Assembly: GCF_025766255.1 (NCBI RefSeq)
Contig: NW_026516743.1
Coordinates: forward strand, 62,001 to 126,000
Length of the DNA: 64,000 nt
Direction: 5' to 3'
Source of the DNA: Zychaea mexicana
Lineage: Eukaryota > Mucoromycota > Mucoromycetes > Mucorales > Lichtheimiaceae
Of the stretch, positions 35,580 through 47,921 are shown in pieces. Under the pieces are notes generated by a model. The model made no database searches, was not told the origin of the DNA, and worked only from the letters and a program-made list of their open reading frames with translations. How positions within the stretch are numbered: position 1 is the stretch's first letter; the number at the start of each line of letters is the position of its first letter. A program made the translations under genes and the position numbers.

Positions 35580-35653
35580 GGCGCGATGGTGTAGTTGGTT
35601 ATCACATCTGCTTCACACGCAGGAGGTCCGCGGTTCGAGCCCGCGTCGCGTCA
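35580..35653 (+). tRNA. tRNA-Val (anticodon CAC)
   Basis: 74 bases with a full cloverleaf. The acceptor stem GGCGCGA pairs with TCGCGTC and has one G-T pair. The D-arm is GGTGTAGTTGGTTATCAC, and the anticodon loop TTCACAC carries CAC. The T-arm is CGCGG TTCGAGC CCGCG, with discriminator A. There is no intron, and CCA is not encoded. The A box (TAGTTGG) and B box (GGTTCGAGCCC) are intact. A T-run about 30 bases downstream can serve as the Pol III terminator. It reads GUG codons. Confidence 0.95.
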
Positions 35654-36060
35654 CTTCAAAGTCTGGAAGACGTTGGAGTTGGACATTTTTTTAAATTCAA
35701 TCTTCTTTTTTCTAATGCTTCGTTGTTGGTCTCTGTTAGGGTCACCAGCAGCAGCAATTTCTCTTTATAACCTAGCTGGTGGGATTTCATGTTATTTGGT
35801 ATAGGTTTTTAAATTTGGAGAAAGCGAGAGACTAACAAAGGCGTTCTCCACCAGAAAAAAAGGAGCGAGAAAGGCTAATAAAACAATGGAACGTTTGCAG
35901 TAAACTTGTGGAAAAGTATATATTTAATGGGTAATCAAAAGAAGGCAAAAACCCTCCATGGATATATTGTACCAGGATCTGTCAAATTATTTGCAGCCTG
36001 TGTTTCTTTCCCGCTTTTCCTATTGCTTCAGCACGGCAGCTGGCCGATTACAATCAAACG
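35654..36060. other. Spacer between tRNA and SEL1-repeat gene
   Basis: About 400 bases holding a T-rich stretch at ~35683-35715 and the presumed promoter of the following gene. Nothing else was seen. Confidence 0.4.
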
Positions 36061-37631
36061 ATGTTAAAGAGTCAGGGACAGCGAACTCTTCTACAAACTA
36101 CAACGCGATCTACGACTAATCGAGTACTGCCGAATCTGTCACATAAAGCGGCACTGAACGGTCGCTCGGTTCATGTAACTGCAGTTGCGTCAAACAAGGC
36201 GCGTCGTCTGGGTAACTCACGCAATGCTCAACAATCAATCGGTGGCATCTTTGAACCGTTTCTCGAATCAACAAGCAAGCAGTAAGCTTCGCAACTTGCG
36301 GTAGCCTAAATGCATTTGTAGATTGAAAACAAAAGGCTCATTGTGTGCATTGCTCAACGTGCCTAGATTGGATAATAACAAGATCTCAAATGAAACGTTT
36401 GAAAGTCTTCCTGCGAAGATTAAGGTGGAAGGTATGCTTTCTCTTTGTTATGCTTGAATAAAATCTGTTACCAACTGTCCTTTTTTTGCTCTAGACGTCC
36501 TTCCACAAGATAGCGAGTTGCAGATGCTTTTAGAGAACAAGCAAATAAGTCTATCAATAGAAAAACAAAAGGCTGCAGTGGATCATATACTTAAGCAGCT
36601 TCAAAATGATGAACCAGTTGATAGCGGCCAGTTATTAAGAAGTATGGACTGTAAAAATGAGAAAAACCCCATCAAGACTAGAGAAGAAAAATTCCAAGCT
36701 CATCTTTTATTTTCATTTAGTTGCAGACAACGAGACTTCCGAGTTAGCAGCGCTAGCCAACATTATCATCCGAACATCAACTTATGGCGCACCGATTGCA
36801 CTGGAACTTTACCGAGCTGCAAAGGATAATGGTGATGATCGGGGAGCATTCAGTTTTGCGAGCATGGTTTATCGAGGCTACCGTGGTGTACCGAAAGATG
36901 AAGATACTGGTATCAAATTGTTTTCCGAACTGGCACGGAAGGGGCATCCACACGCACAAATGAATCTAGCATCCATTTTGATGCGTACACAGCCAGATCA
37001 AATCCCGGCCGCTATAAAGCTATATGAACTAGCTGCTAAAGGAGGTATTGACAATGCCCTAGTCGAACTTGGTAGAATGTATCGAATCGGTTATGGTGTG
37101 AATCAGGATCACAAGAAGGCCATGGATTATTTCCAACGGGGCGCACAGCAAGGTAATGCTCGATGTATGTTCATGCTTGGCGTATATTATTCATCGAGTC
37201 AAGTCATCAAGGAGGATCAGATAAAGGCATTTAAGCATTTTCAAAAAGCAGCCATGCGAGGTAATTACAATCTCATATCCTACAACTGTATTCCCCCAGC
37301 ACCCCATTATTAAACGCTATTTTGATTAGGTATGCCGGAAGCACAGTATAATGTTGGGCTTCGCTTTTTAAAAGGACATGGTGTTGAAACAAACCTTTTC
37401 AATGCTGCTGAATTCTTTAAAATGGCAGCCTTACAAGGATTTCAGCTGGCTCAAGCAAATTTGGCAGCAATGTATATGGAGGGCCATGGTGTAAAGAGGG
37501 ACTTGACACAAGCACAGCATTGGTTTCAAGAAGCTGCGAATAAAGGAGGGAGCATCGGTAAAGAAGCACAAAAAGCACTAGAGGGATTAGAAGGTAAACA
37601 AGCCGATGGTTCACGCTGTAGTATAATGTAA
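36061..37631 (+). CDS. SEL1-repeat protein with basic leader and CaaX-like end
   Basis: Five exons on the plus strand (36061-36281, 36322-36431, 36495-36650, 36721-37260, 37330-37631) join to 442 residues. SEL1/TPR-like helical repeats fill residues ~165-425, with repeated units of the type AIKLYELAAKGG, ALVELGRMYRIGYGV and LAAMYMEGHGV. Such repeats are scaffolds for protein partners. The first ~50 residues are rich in Arg, Ser and Thr with almost no acidic residues, as in mitochondrial presequences. The last four residues are CSIM, a good farnesylation (CaaX) motif, as in yeast Skt5/Chs4-type SEL1 proteins. The two signals imply different destinations, so the location is unresolved. Gene structure is secure; function is not known. 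Confidence 0.88.
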
Positions 37632-40516
37632 TTGTATTTATTCCTTTGATTCAATATCGCTATCACAAAACGCAATCACAGAGTAGTTACTTGTCTGTAA
37701 TTATCCTTTTATTATCAACTTCTGTTGCTGGTGTGTAAATGTGATTACATATAGAATTTTATAACTTCCTATTGCACATCGTCCCTGTCAGCGATACTGA
37801 AGGAGCAGCGTGACAATTTATTTATTTTTTTGGCACTCAAAAATAGCCCCAATATTTATACCTAACAAACCTTTTAAGATCCCCTTTGGAGGTGCTTTTA
37901 TTACATGACTTAAGTGTTGATGATGGGATCTGCGAGATCCAGCTTTTACCTCTCTAGCACGCATCTTAATTCATGTAACACCTTATATAGTGCAGCGAAA
38001 ATCTCATATATTGCCCCTGGATCAATAAATAATGTCCACGATACGATTTTACTGGTTATACTAAGCATGTATGGCACTTGATAAGCAAAGATGCTATGGA
38101 CACATTTCATGATAAGTATTTCCAGGAAGGCAACATCTATCGCAATGTTTTGTATACAAGAGTACGCGTGGTTTTATTGCTATCACCCATACGCAGAGAC
38201 GTATAATTGCACAGCTGTACTTTTAGCCTGGACGATTATTCAATGCTTTCACGTATTGCGCTACATCTGACCTGGTGACAAAAAATTCACAGTTGAACGC
38301 GGTATGACAACGATTTTACGTCTATGCCCTGGCAGAACTTATTGAAGCGGACTATTCCTTGTTTTCTACATGTTAAATGCCAAGACCCCTGAGTTTTTTT
38401 TTGTTTTCCCATCTTTTTCTTTCCTTTGCTTGTATCCAACCACCATGAGCGTATCAATCGTTACCTGTATAATGGCCCGTCTAATAAAAGTGAGCGCAAA
38501 AAGCGATATACAATTCTGAAAATATTTCGGCGGGAAGAGCTGTATGCTCGCTAGGGTTAAATATCACATTTTTAGACTGCCATAATTACAGGAGGGCGTG
38601 CGGCATCGTCGCTCTCTGCGAAAAGCAAACAATTTTTCGCTCCAGAACGATGTGATACTCATAATCCGGCTTGTCCCAACGAGGAGCAAGTGTACATATA
38701 ACGCAACAGCTGTATGGCCAGTAGATCGCGGGAATACTCTGTTTTGTTCTGTACCAGAAGGAAAGAGCCCGCAATACTACTCAAATTGTCAGCAAGTTGC
38801 ACTGCCAATTCGACTCTCAAGAAGGGTAAGCTGGGAACATTATCAAAAATTGAATTGAACTCCCACAAACATCAGTTGTACCGCTCGACTGTATATTTAC
38901 TGCTGCTAGTGGTAGACAGTGAAACTTCAGACTGCTCACACTACGCAAACAAACGGCCGATGTTATCCTGTTGTTATTAGAGTTCCACCGTGGCTATATG
39001 TATCATGAATTCTCAAATGGTCCTCTTAGTTTAACATTGAAATTTTTGAGTGGTAAGTCCTATGTATATCTTGTCATCCAATGGTGCCGAATCTTATTCA
39101 TTTTTTTTTAATAAAACCGCATAGCATGGCCGTTTAGACATACGCGAAGTACCGGCCAAAGTTTTCTTAGCCACTAGGAATTACCGGAACCTTACCCGGT
39201 TTTGGACGGCGACGATGGTCTGAGCACGGAGAAAGGTTTAAACAGGTTTTTTTTTTGCGTCCTAACGTGTTTGTATGCTGTCATTGGTATTAACAACGCT
39301 GATATATAATTTCATGTCCTATATTGATGATAGTGACCGTCTAAATCCATGTCAACACAGTTACAAGGGTGAGAAACTTATGGATTCCTATATCCAGATG
39401 CCAAAACTAGCCATCATGAACCATACGGCAACCCAGCTCCGTCCTAACTAATCTTGATGATGTTATCACCCCCCAAGTTTTCCAATTTGGAAATCCCGAT
39501 AAAATTTACCCGCATTCCGAAACAAAAGAGTGATCGACGAGCGCCACGTAGGCCCACCCGCTAGAAGCTTACTTTTCGACACCGCTGTGCTGCCCTGGTT
39601 TCCGCAGCATAAAAAATAAGGTTAGATTCCATGCTACGTACAAAAATTAGAGCTATACTTTTACCCATCTGAATGTAGTGCGAACAGGGTCAGTGAAACG
39701 TTACTGTTTTAGTAAATGTGTACTCAAGCTAAGCGACAGGCTAGGTAAGGTAGATGAGGATGTACAACCTAACGCCACCCTTATATGTTATCAATACACA
39801 AGACTCACGTACACACACACGGGCGCGCACGCACGAGAGCGCGCACTCGCAGCCGTACGCTGCTCTAGCGTACCGTTACGTACCACATGATGTACTTGGG
39901 AAATAATATTTACATGACGAAAGGCAGGGGTTATCAGGCTAATAGGAAGGTAAATATTGTTACGGATAAAAGTGAGGATCGTCGGCCAAGTGCTGAAGGT
40001 GAGTCGACCATGGGTGCCACCAATGACAAAGCTGTGGACATTATATCGGCGAACTTATCGAGCGGAATGAGGTACGGTTCAAAGGTCAGACGATTGAGTA
40101 AACTAGTGACGCTAATCTGATTAGTTTGATCTAGAAATTGAGAAGAAAAAGGATTGAGAAGGCTGGATTTTGGCGTGCAGACGAATGCATAAACAATGAA
40201 ATAAAGGAAAATAAGGAAACTGTTAACGGTGTGTCGCTTGTGTTTGTATCTTCGGGTGAGTGCATTGATGTTGTGTTTGAGTTTTTGTTTGCTTATCCTC
40301 AATGTCAGCCAGCAAAATCCAAAAAGCCATGCATGGATACATGCTAAGAAAAGTTTTGCCCGATCCACGGCGGTTATTTCTCCTGTTTTTGTCAACCAGG
40401 TTAAATACTTACCGCAAGCAGATTTACCCATCTTTTCTTTTCTTCTTCTTTATCTCTCTCAATAACCGCTTCAGATCGCTCCCCCTTTTTTCTCCTCCTA
40501 CAACTATAAACAAACG
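37632..40516. other. Long gene-poor spacer
   Basis: About 2.9 kb. Minus-strand frames near 38586-38868 read weakly as protein in two shifted frames (EYSRDLLAIQLLRYM and PRWDKPDYEYHIVLERK), so a relic is possible. A purine/pyrimidine-alternating CA/GC-rich patch lies at 39810-39860. The last 100 bases before ERG6 are pyrimidine-rich. Nothing else was supportable. Confidence 0.4.
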
Positions 40517-42038
40517 ATGGCCCTTGCCGTAGATAAGCAAACCGAAGAAGTCCGGTTGATGCGTGAACTTCATGGTGATCTTGTTCTTGAAGAAAGCGGA
40601 TTTTTCAAGAAGGTGGCCCAGAAGAACTCCAAACTTAACAAGAAAGTCGCCGAAAACTACTATAGCAATTGGTCGCAGAAGAAGGAGGCCGAATTGGCGG
40701 ATAACCAGACCTTTGTTGATGGTCGACGGGAGCAGGCCCAAAACATGACAAATGCCTTTTATGATCTTGTCACAGATTTCTATGAATATGGTAAACGACT
40801 GTCATTCTCTTATATTATAAGCACTGCTGTGCGTTTGATATTGACTTTCCAAGACTGACAACAAGACCGACGGTTGTATAGGTTGGGGCCAATCGTTCCA
40901 TTTTGCAAAGTTATATAAAGGTAAGGGAAAGGGAAACTAAAAAAAGATACATACAGGTAGCAGCCTGGTAGTATGCAGGATATATTATAAGGTTTGTGTT
41001 CTGTGATGCAGGAATCTAACGGAAAAGCATGACCCATCTATGATATTATGGTAACCTAGGAGACTCATTTGAGGAGAACATAAAGCGACACGAAGCATTT
41101 CTTGCTTTGAAGCTTGGTTTGAAGAAGGGCGAACGGGTTTTGGTACGTCTGTACATATAGGAGAAGGTTGGGGTGAGAACATAAAAGACAATGGTAGATG
41201 AATATTGAACTCGTGTGATTATATGCTTTGGCTTTGTTCAGGACGTTGGTTGCGGCGTAGGTAAGTTGTTACACGGTTAATCCAAATCAAGCGAGCAATA
41301 GTTCTAGTCTCTCACGCATTGCAACATCGTCTAGGTGGTCCTTTGCGTGAGATTGTGAAGTCATCCGGCTATGCACATGTTACAGGGATCAACAACAACG
41401 CATATCAAATCGAACGCTGCTTTGCGTATGCCGCCAAGTACGGCTTGAGCGACTACACGGATTTTATCAAGGGCGACTTTACAGAGATGCCCCTGGGAAA
41501 CGAAACATTTGATGCCGTGTTTTCGGTTGAGGCAACGGTCCATGCTCCACGCCTCGAAATGGTTTATAGTGAAATCTACCGAGTGCTGAAGCCAGGAGGA
41601 CGATTTGCATGCTACGAATGGTGCACGACGGGCAAGTACGATCCAAACGACGTTTCACATCGTCGTGTGATTCACGGTATCGAGGAGGGTAACTCTATTT
41701 CTAAGCTATACTCTACGGAGGAGTGTTTAGCGGCTGCAAAATCAGTGGGCTTCAAGGTTATCGAGGAAGGCGATGTTGCGCCGGTCGATGTTGCCACTGT
41801 ACCGTGGTACTACACACTCAAGAAACCCGAGGGCCTTCGTGGGATGCTTCGATCTCCCTGGGGTCGATTCTACACAAACAGCCTGTTAACATTTTTGAAC
41901 AAGTTCAGCGTGGTGCCGCCGGGTGTCTTGGAAACGTCACAACTCTTAAACAGTGCGGCAGAAATGCTCGTTGCTGGCGGCGAGATGGGTATTTTCACGC
42001 CAATGTACCTCTTTGTCGTCGAAAAGCCTTTGAACTAA
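40517..42038 (+). CDS. ERG6: Sterol 24-C-methyltransferase
   Basis: Transfers a methyl group from S-adenosylmethionine to C-24 of the sterol side chain in ergosterol synthesis, at the ER or lipid droplets. Five exons on the plus strand (40517-40790, 40882-40920, 41060-41142, 41242-41260, 41335-42038) join to 372 residues, the usual length. Seen: a sterol-binding segment YEYGWGQSFHFA spanning exons 1-2, SAM motif I LDVGCGVGGPLREI spanning the 19-base exon 4, ATVHAPRLEMVYSEIYRVLK, and the C-terminal sterol methyltransferase region ending GEMGIFTPMYLFVVEKP. Identity is very secure. Confidence 0.97.
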
Positions 42039-43780
42039 TAGCTTACCACCTTATCATCTATGTATACTCTATATATAATTTTTGGTTTAATATATAAAGC
42101 TCTTTTGTCATCTTGTAATATCACTGTGCTAAACAGACCGCCACAATTTGGAGCGTATGGGGAGAGGTTATCCCTCATGGTATATCTCTTTTTCGCGGCT
42201 TATCCATATCATTCGTGTCTATACACCACACGGGACCTTTTACGCCATGTCGGCTACACCGGCCGCGTTTTTTGTTTTTTTGCATCCGGATGGATATGCA
42301 GCCAGGAGAACAGTGATTAATCAGTTTCTCAGCACGCTAAAAAACAGGTTGCGCTGTTCGCAAACTACTTGTGTACTCTTCGGCACTCTCTCCTTCTTGG
42401 ACTAGACCCGGCACCATCTTCTTCTTTTTAAAAAGACGTTGGCTTTTTCTTTGTCACACCTGATTATCAAACTTACAATTTAAAACATTTTTCCCGCGGA
42501 AACACGAGCTTTCCCGATATTTACTGATGGGGCGAAGGGGTTACGTACATAATTTGCTAACTCGATGGGTAAACGTATGTAAATAGGCGTTATTTTTGAC
42601 ATTTCTCAGGCACACACAAATAAATGAGAAGCCATCAGGTCGTATGTGCACCATTTTCGACTCAATTTATCAATGCGTGCGTTCCATGAGAGTCATGCAT
42701 ATTTTTGTGCTTACAAAAGTAACCGTGTAAGTCACCAGAGAAATCGATTTGCTTGTATGTTTTTCGTGAAAGACGCTGGTTGAATCGAGGAAAGTAGGGA
42801 AGTACATTCATTTTGCATCTTTGAATTCGAGCAGTTGATGGTTGAAAATTCTTTATACTGAGTTACTCCACGTTTAAAGATTTCGTAATCCAACAATCAG
42901 CGACGCAGCAAAAGAGCACTGATTATATGCGAGCTACTTATTGAAATGGCTGGTGCGCCTCTTATGGTAATCGATTACAAAATCAGGCGTCGAGGTTTGT
43001 GCACCGTCCACTACTCTCACGCTCAAGGTTGCATGAACGAGACAACATATGCGGATTGCTGAGTTGGACTGACATCATTCAAATATCGAATCCGTCGCCC
43101 TGGCCTGCTAGTAACACCGTCATTAGCGTAGAATGCCGATATGCTTTTTAGGCACAATTTACATTGTAATGCTTTGTTTTAGCCGATACTTATGAAACCA
43201 TAGGCGTATCTAATAGCGGTAAAGATACTTTTCCACCTTTCTCCGAGGCTGTCTATACATGCAGCTTCAAGAAAAAATTGCTCAATTTTTATATAGTTAT
43301 TATCAAAGAGTTTAACAATATCTCTGAGAAAGCTGAGAGTATACTTAAGCTACGAGAGATGTGTTGTCAGAAGTTTAGGTTAATTTGGGTCATGCAAAGA
43401 TGCGTGTGTAGTACTCTCAATTACCTGAAGACTTAGAATGTAGTATGGGCCTCTATAAATATCTCCTTAACAATAAATGATTGACTTTTGAATCTGCTCT
43501 TTTTACTGCTATAGTCACCTTAGTATTGGTGCTGAGAAAGAGCATTCTATTACTGCTACAATTACTGACTATGCCTTCGTATAAGGTTTATTTTGAAAAG
43601 ATTGCCATTCTTAAACGTATAATACACATGTGCAAGAAGTATGAAACTAATTGATTTTGCGACAGACGGTGGTTGGTTCACTACACACCGCTTGGTTTTT
43701 CAAGGAGTCAATTTATCAGCCGCTGTGGGGTAGTACACATTCCTTTTTTTTCTATAATTTTCTCTGCTCGATTAAGTTCA
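42039..43780. other. Spacer between ERG6 and the Hsp90 activator gene
   Basis: 1.7 kb, AT-rich, holding the ERG6 3' UTR and the promoter of the next gene (pyrimidine tract 43740-43770). Scattered short frames are not credited. No repeat termini were seen. Confidence 0.4.
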
Positions 43781-44717
43781 ATGTCGTCAAACTGGAAGAA
43801 CGTCAACAATTGGTACTTAAAATAACAAAATCTCTCTTTCAAATGAAAAGAAACCTTGTTTCTAACCTTTTGATATGTTAGGCACTGGTAAGTAATATTA
43901 CTTCACCATTCGAGAAAAGAAGTTAGATTTGGCAATCCAACTTATTCGTTGTTTTTGCTGCGATGAAAAAAAAACAACAACAAAAGGGTCAACAAGAACT
44001 GCTTGAACTGGGCACAAAAATATTTTGCCGAACAGCTTGAAGGTCTCAAAACTGAGAAGGATGGTCACACGGTGTCGATTATCAAGTTGGACGATTGCTC
44101 CGGTGATGTTGATTTGAACATGAGAAAGGGCAAGATTATCACCATCTATGATGTGTCCCTGAAATTGAGTTTTCAAGGTAACGCAAAGTGTTTTTTTCTC
44201 TATCTTGTTGGAAATTGAATGTTTTTGTTACTAAGGAATTGCTTATGCTGATATTCTCATATAACAGGTGAGTTGGTTGATGGCACCGAAGTATCCGGCA
44301 GTATCACGATTCCCGAAGTTGCGCATGATTCTGAGGCGGATGATTATGTGGTAAGCTGACAATCGAGTCATTTGTATGCAAAGTCCCGTCAAAAGTGAGA
44401 GCGCAACATTGATAGGTATTACAATTTTATGACAGTTTGACATCACTATCAATGAGGATTCGTCCGCTAAGCAGCCCATTAAGCCTGTTATCCGAAAACA
44501 ATTGCAACCACTGATATGCGAAAAGCTCGGAAATTTTGCTGATGACATGATTGCCAGTAAGGATCTTGTTTACAAGCGCATAGCGATTTCTCATCGCATT
44601 GTATAGGATGCGATCTCCTTTTTTTAATGCTAAACCTTTTTATTATTATCATTAGCTCACCGCAACGACGTCTACATTGATCCTTCCAAGCTGAACAACC
44701 CCGCAGCAACTGCTTAA
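43781..44717 (+). CDS. HCH1: Hsp90 ATPase activator, Aha1 N-domain only (Hch1-like)
   Basis: Aha1/Hch1 proteins bind the Hsp90 middle domain and speed its ATPase. Six exons on the plus strand (43781-43812, 43882-43887, 43987-44177, 44268-44350, 44436-44556, 44656-44717) join to 164 residues. Exon 2 is only 6 bases and restores the family signature NNWHWVNKNC, which is incomplete without it. Further conserved parts are WAQKYFAEQL, GDVDLNMRKGK and YDVSLKLSF. The protein ends where full Aha1 would continue with a C-terminal START-like domain, so it matches yeast Hch1 in layout (153 residues). The symbol is given on architecture; a separate full Aha1 may exist elsewhere. It converges with GRC3, with the stops 188 bases apart. 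Confidence 0.92.
43882..43887 (+). other. 6-nt micro-exon of the Hsp90 activator gene
   Basis: GCACTG lies between an acceptor (TGTTAG) and a donor (GTAAGT). With the last two bases of exon 1 and the first of exon 3 it encodes Trp-His-Trp of the conserved NWHW motif. Confidence 0.85.
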
Positions 44718-44904
44718 TTACTATCAGTTCCAAATCCCAATTCACAAACCACACCACCACGGTGTTTAGACATTATCTCATTCCAAGTTACTTAATCACA
44801 TACAACATTAGTAGTAACAAAAATCTGCATCATCTTCTTTATTATTACACGCGCAAGTCGTTTTTTTTGTTTCAAATTCATCCTTGAAATACATGTGATC
44901 TATA

Positions 44905-47900
44905 TCACTTTCGTATCTTGATCCGTCGTTTTTTCGTCGCGATAGCACCAATACCATTTACACCAATGCTTCTTTCCAGATAAGGTACCTTGTTCCAAGG
45001 TTGCCGAGCGATTCCATTGCCATTGCCGTTGTGTTGATCCAGTAGAGTGGAGACAGGTAATGCAATGTTTCCTTTTACGATTGCCGTTACTTTCTTCAGC
45101 GTGGCAAGTGGTAAAGGCGTAACAATATGGAATGCATGGTTGGCTGGATCAATTGCTCGTATCACAGCTAAACCATAGCATTGAGTGCTGCCGGGTGCAG
45201 GTGGAGGGTTTTCTGAAGGACGAAAATAAATAGGAGGGATCTTTTGATAGGAGTAATCGGTTTGTAAGTGTCTTTTGTACAACATACAGTTACAGAGGGA
45301 AGAAAGAAACTTACGATCTGGTCGTTTGTGGATTCAGGTGCATTGGACTGTTGCCGGGATCGTTGTTCGTCTAGGGATGATCCAACCAGAGCAACGAGCG
45401 TCCCGTTCAATGCGTACAACATTTGGCTCTGAGGAACATCTTCGGTCAAGAACCAGACACCGTCCAGTAGACCCTTTCGCCAATCAAGAACCCACGGGAG
45501 TTTATCGACAATTCTTGCCTGAAAATTCCACCACGGTTGCCCAATATGTCCAACGTTATGTAAGTCTTGATGTAAATACGAGATCAAGGCGAGCTCTCGA
45601 GAACTCTGCGCAGAAAACTTGGGCGCCAGTGGATTAACCGCGCATTCTAAATAATGCATGGATGGCGACGGCCCTTGCTCAGGAGGAGGTGAAATAGCAA
45701 CCGTGAAGGTCGGAGGCAAGTTCCTTGAAGCATCCATTTGCGAACTATGCATGACAAATACGTCTGTTGGTGCGGCCTGTTTAATAATGCTTATTAACAG
45801 ATCGTATCCAAGGCCGCCAATCCATCCTTGTGTGTTGATGATAAGTGGAACGAGATCGGCATTATCGACATCGATCTGGTTGTCGTATTCTGTTTTGTAT
45901 AGGTGTAAAAGGTGGCCGATTGAATCCAAATAATGACTTGGATTAATGGCCGGCGACAAGGCACCGATATAGTGGCTGTGAACGGGCGGAATATGCTGGT
46001 GTGTATAAGGTGGTCCCAAGACAGGTGATTCGATTATATGTAGTGACACCATCCCTGATGGCGTGAACTCGCTTTGTCCGACATCCGTTTCCAAATACGC
46101 GACCTTTTTGTGCCTGAGAAAACAGACATCTCGTGAGAAATGAGAAATAAAGAATTGCTCTCTAGATAGATCAGTAATCCCCTTCCTTACTTGTTCAGCA
46201 ATGAGTTTGTTAGATATCGAGTGAATGTGGATTTGCCCATATCTTTGCTACCGCAAGTGATGCCTACGAACGGTGTTCGCCGTTCTGATTTTTCATATAA
46301 AAAAATGTGTGTAAGCGTATGTTTATGTTCATATGTAGACAGTAGCATGCGAGTGCACTGACTTGGCATTTTCTTACCTTGTTCACTTTCTAATGCTTTA
46401 TGTAAACAAGTTTCCCAGACAGGTGGTATAACCATGGCTTTTACGTCGGGAACTATTGAAAAAAGCTAAAATTGCCATTAATTTCCAAATACATATGCCT
46501 AGTTACGTCCACACATCGCACACATGCTCAGACAGAGATGGCCGAACTTACGGGTTGAAAGCCGGGTATACTATCCAAAGCCGTCATTGTCGGATGTTCG
46601 CTATTCATCCGTAGCTCAAAGATACCCCGTGGTACTTCGGCCAAATCTTCGATATCGTCCAAACCGCACCATAGCATGTCCATGACGAGAAATACACTTT
46701 CGAATGTCTGAGCATCCATGTCTTCCAGCGCAGTTTTAACTGCGTCGTCCATTGGCACGCAGAGCGTTGACTTTCGTTGGACAACATTGCTTCCGTCCAC
46801 GGGTCGAATGTCGAGCAATGAGTGCGTTTTGGGCGAAAATGCAGGATAAAAGCCAATGTGATCTGTCGAGGAAGGTTGTAAAGTAAAGCCCAAGATAGAT
46901 ACAGCACCTGATAATGGTGCCAGCAACGCTTTGCCGGCAAATACAATTTTCTAATCCCAATTTTAGTACGCATTAAAGCTACTGGTTCGCCCACTTTTTT
47001 CTGTGCTTCATAATGATCCATCAATACCTCATTCTTTTGAAGGCCGACCATTAAGCATGTTTCGTCGACGTTCTTTAAAGTGAATTTTCGCATGTTGGCT
47101 TCTGAAGGTGTAAAAGCGGACACAAGGTTGCTGTCTGTCAATGCACTTTATTATAGTGATTAGTTGGTCTCTTTTCTTATCTCTCAATTCATAACCATAC
47201 AAATACACACATATATAGGCATACATGCGTATGAGTAAGGCACAACATCAAATCTGACTCACATTCTAGGATCTCTTCTGCGAAATGGTTTGTAAGCAAA
47301 CGATGATTCATCATTGATAGGACTTGTACTGCTGGGTAGTTGTTGTTTGTGGCCTTTTGACGAGTTCAAGGAGGTTGAAGTAGATTCGCGATCAGGCGCA
47401 GCTTCCGGCGGTGTAATCGCGTTACGAATAACTTGTGTTGTAGTTGTGGTAACGGTGGCGGTAGTGTCTGTTTTTTCGACTATGTCTGTCGTTGGTGTTG
47501 CTGTAGAAGAGGAGGAGGTAGAAGACAATGAAGCTACTGCTGCTGCTTTACGTGCGGCGATCGCGCTCATCGGGCTCGGTGATCCTGCCGGCCTCTTTTT
47601 GATACTGTTTGTTTGCACGTCTGGAATCGTTTGTTCAACAATGTTTATTTTTTCTGAATGGACATTGACTGATCTTAACTGCTTAGCGAGAGTTGCTGCT
47701 AGTTTTTGTTGTTTGCACGCGCAAGTAAGGTTGTTAGAAATAGGACAATTGAGCTACGATCAAAGATTTCATTTCGTAGTTTTCTTGTGGTAAAACATTA
47801 TACTATGTATACGTATGTACACGTATCAAAGAGTATTTAGCTTACTTATTGCCTGATTTTTTGCTTTTGAATCAGTTAAATCACTCTTGCCATTATTCGA

Positions 47901-47921
47901 TCTTTTACGTTTGCCTGGCAT
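44905..47921 (-). CDS. GRC3: Polynucleotide 5'-hydroxyl kinase GRC3/NOL9
   Basis: Grc3/Nol9 phosphorylates RNA 5' ends during ITS2 processing of pre-rRNA in the nucleolus, together with the nuclease Las1. Eight exons on the minus strand (47921-47846, 47698-47263, 47145-47028, 46950-46552, 46465-46378, 46284-46191, 46113-45315, 45240-44905) join to 781 residues. Seen: a basic N-terminus MPGKRKRSNNGK suitable for nuclear import, a Ser/Thr-rich disordered stretch, an N-terminal beta domain (VGLQKNEKIVFAGKALLAPL), the Walker A loop TCGSKDMGKSTF, DVGQSEFTPSG, and QGWIGGLGYDLL. The C-terminal domain has the usual HIVTPLP strand and a basic end. The exon 3/4 donor was chosen by family continuity. 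Confidence 0.93.

Noticed and set aside
39934..40431. 165-codon minus-strand ORF upstream of ERG6
   Set aside because: No recognisable protein features; lies over the pyrimidine-rich leader of ERG6, where long antisense frames are expected by composition.
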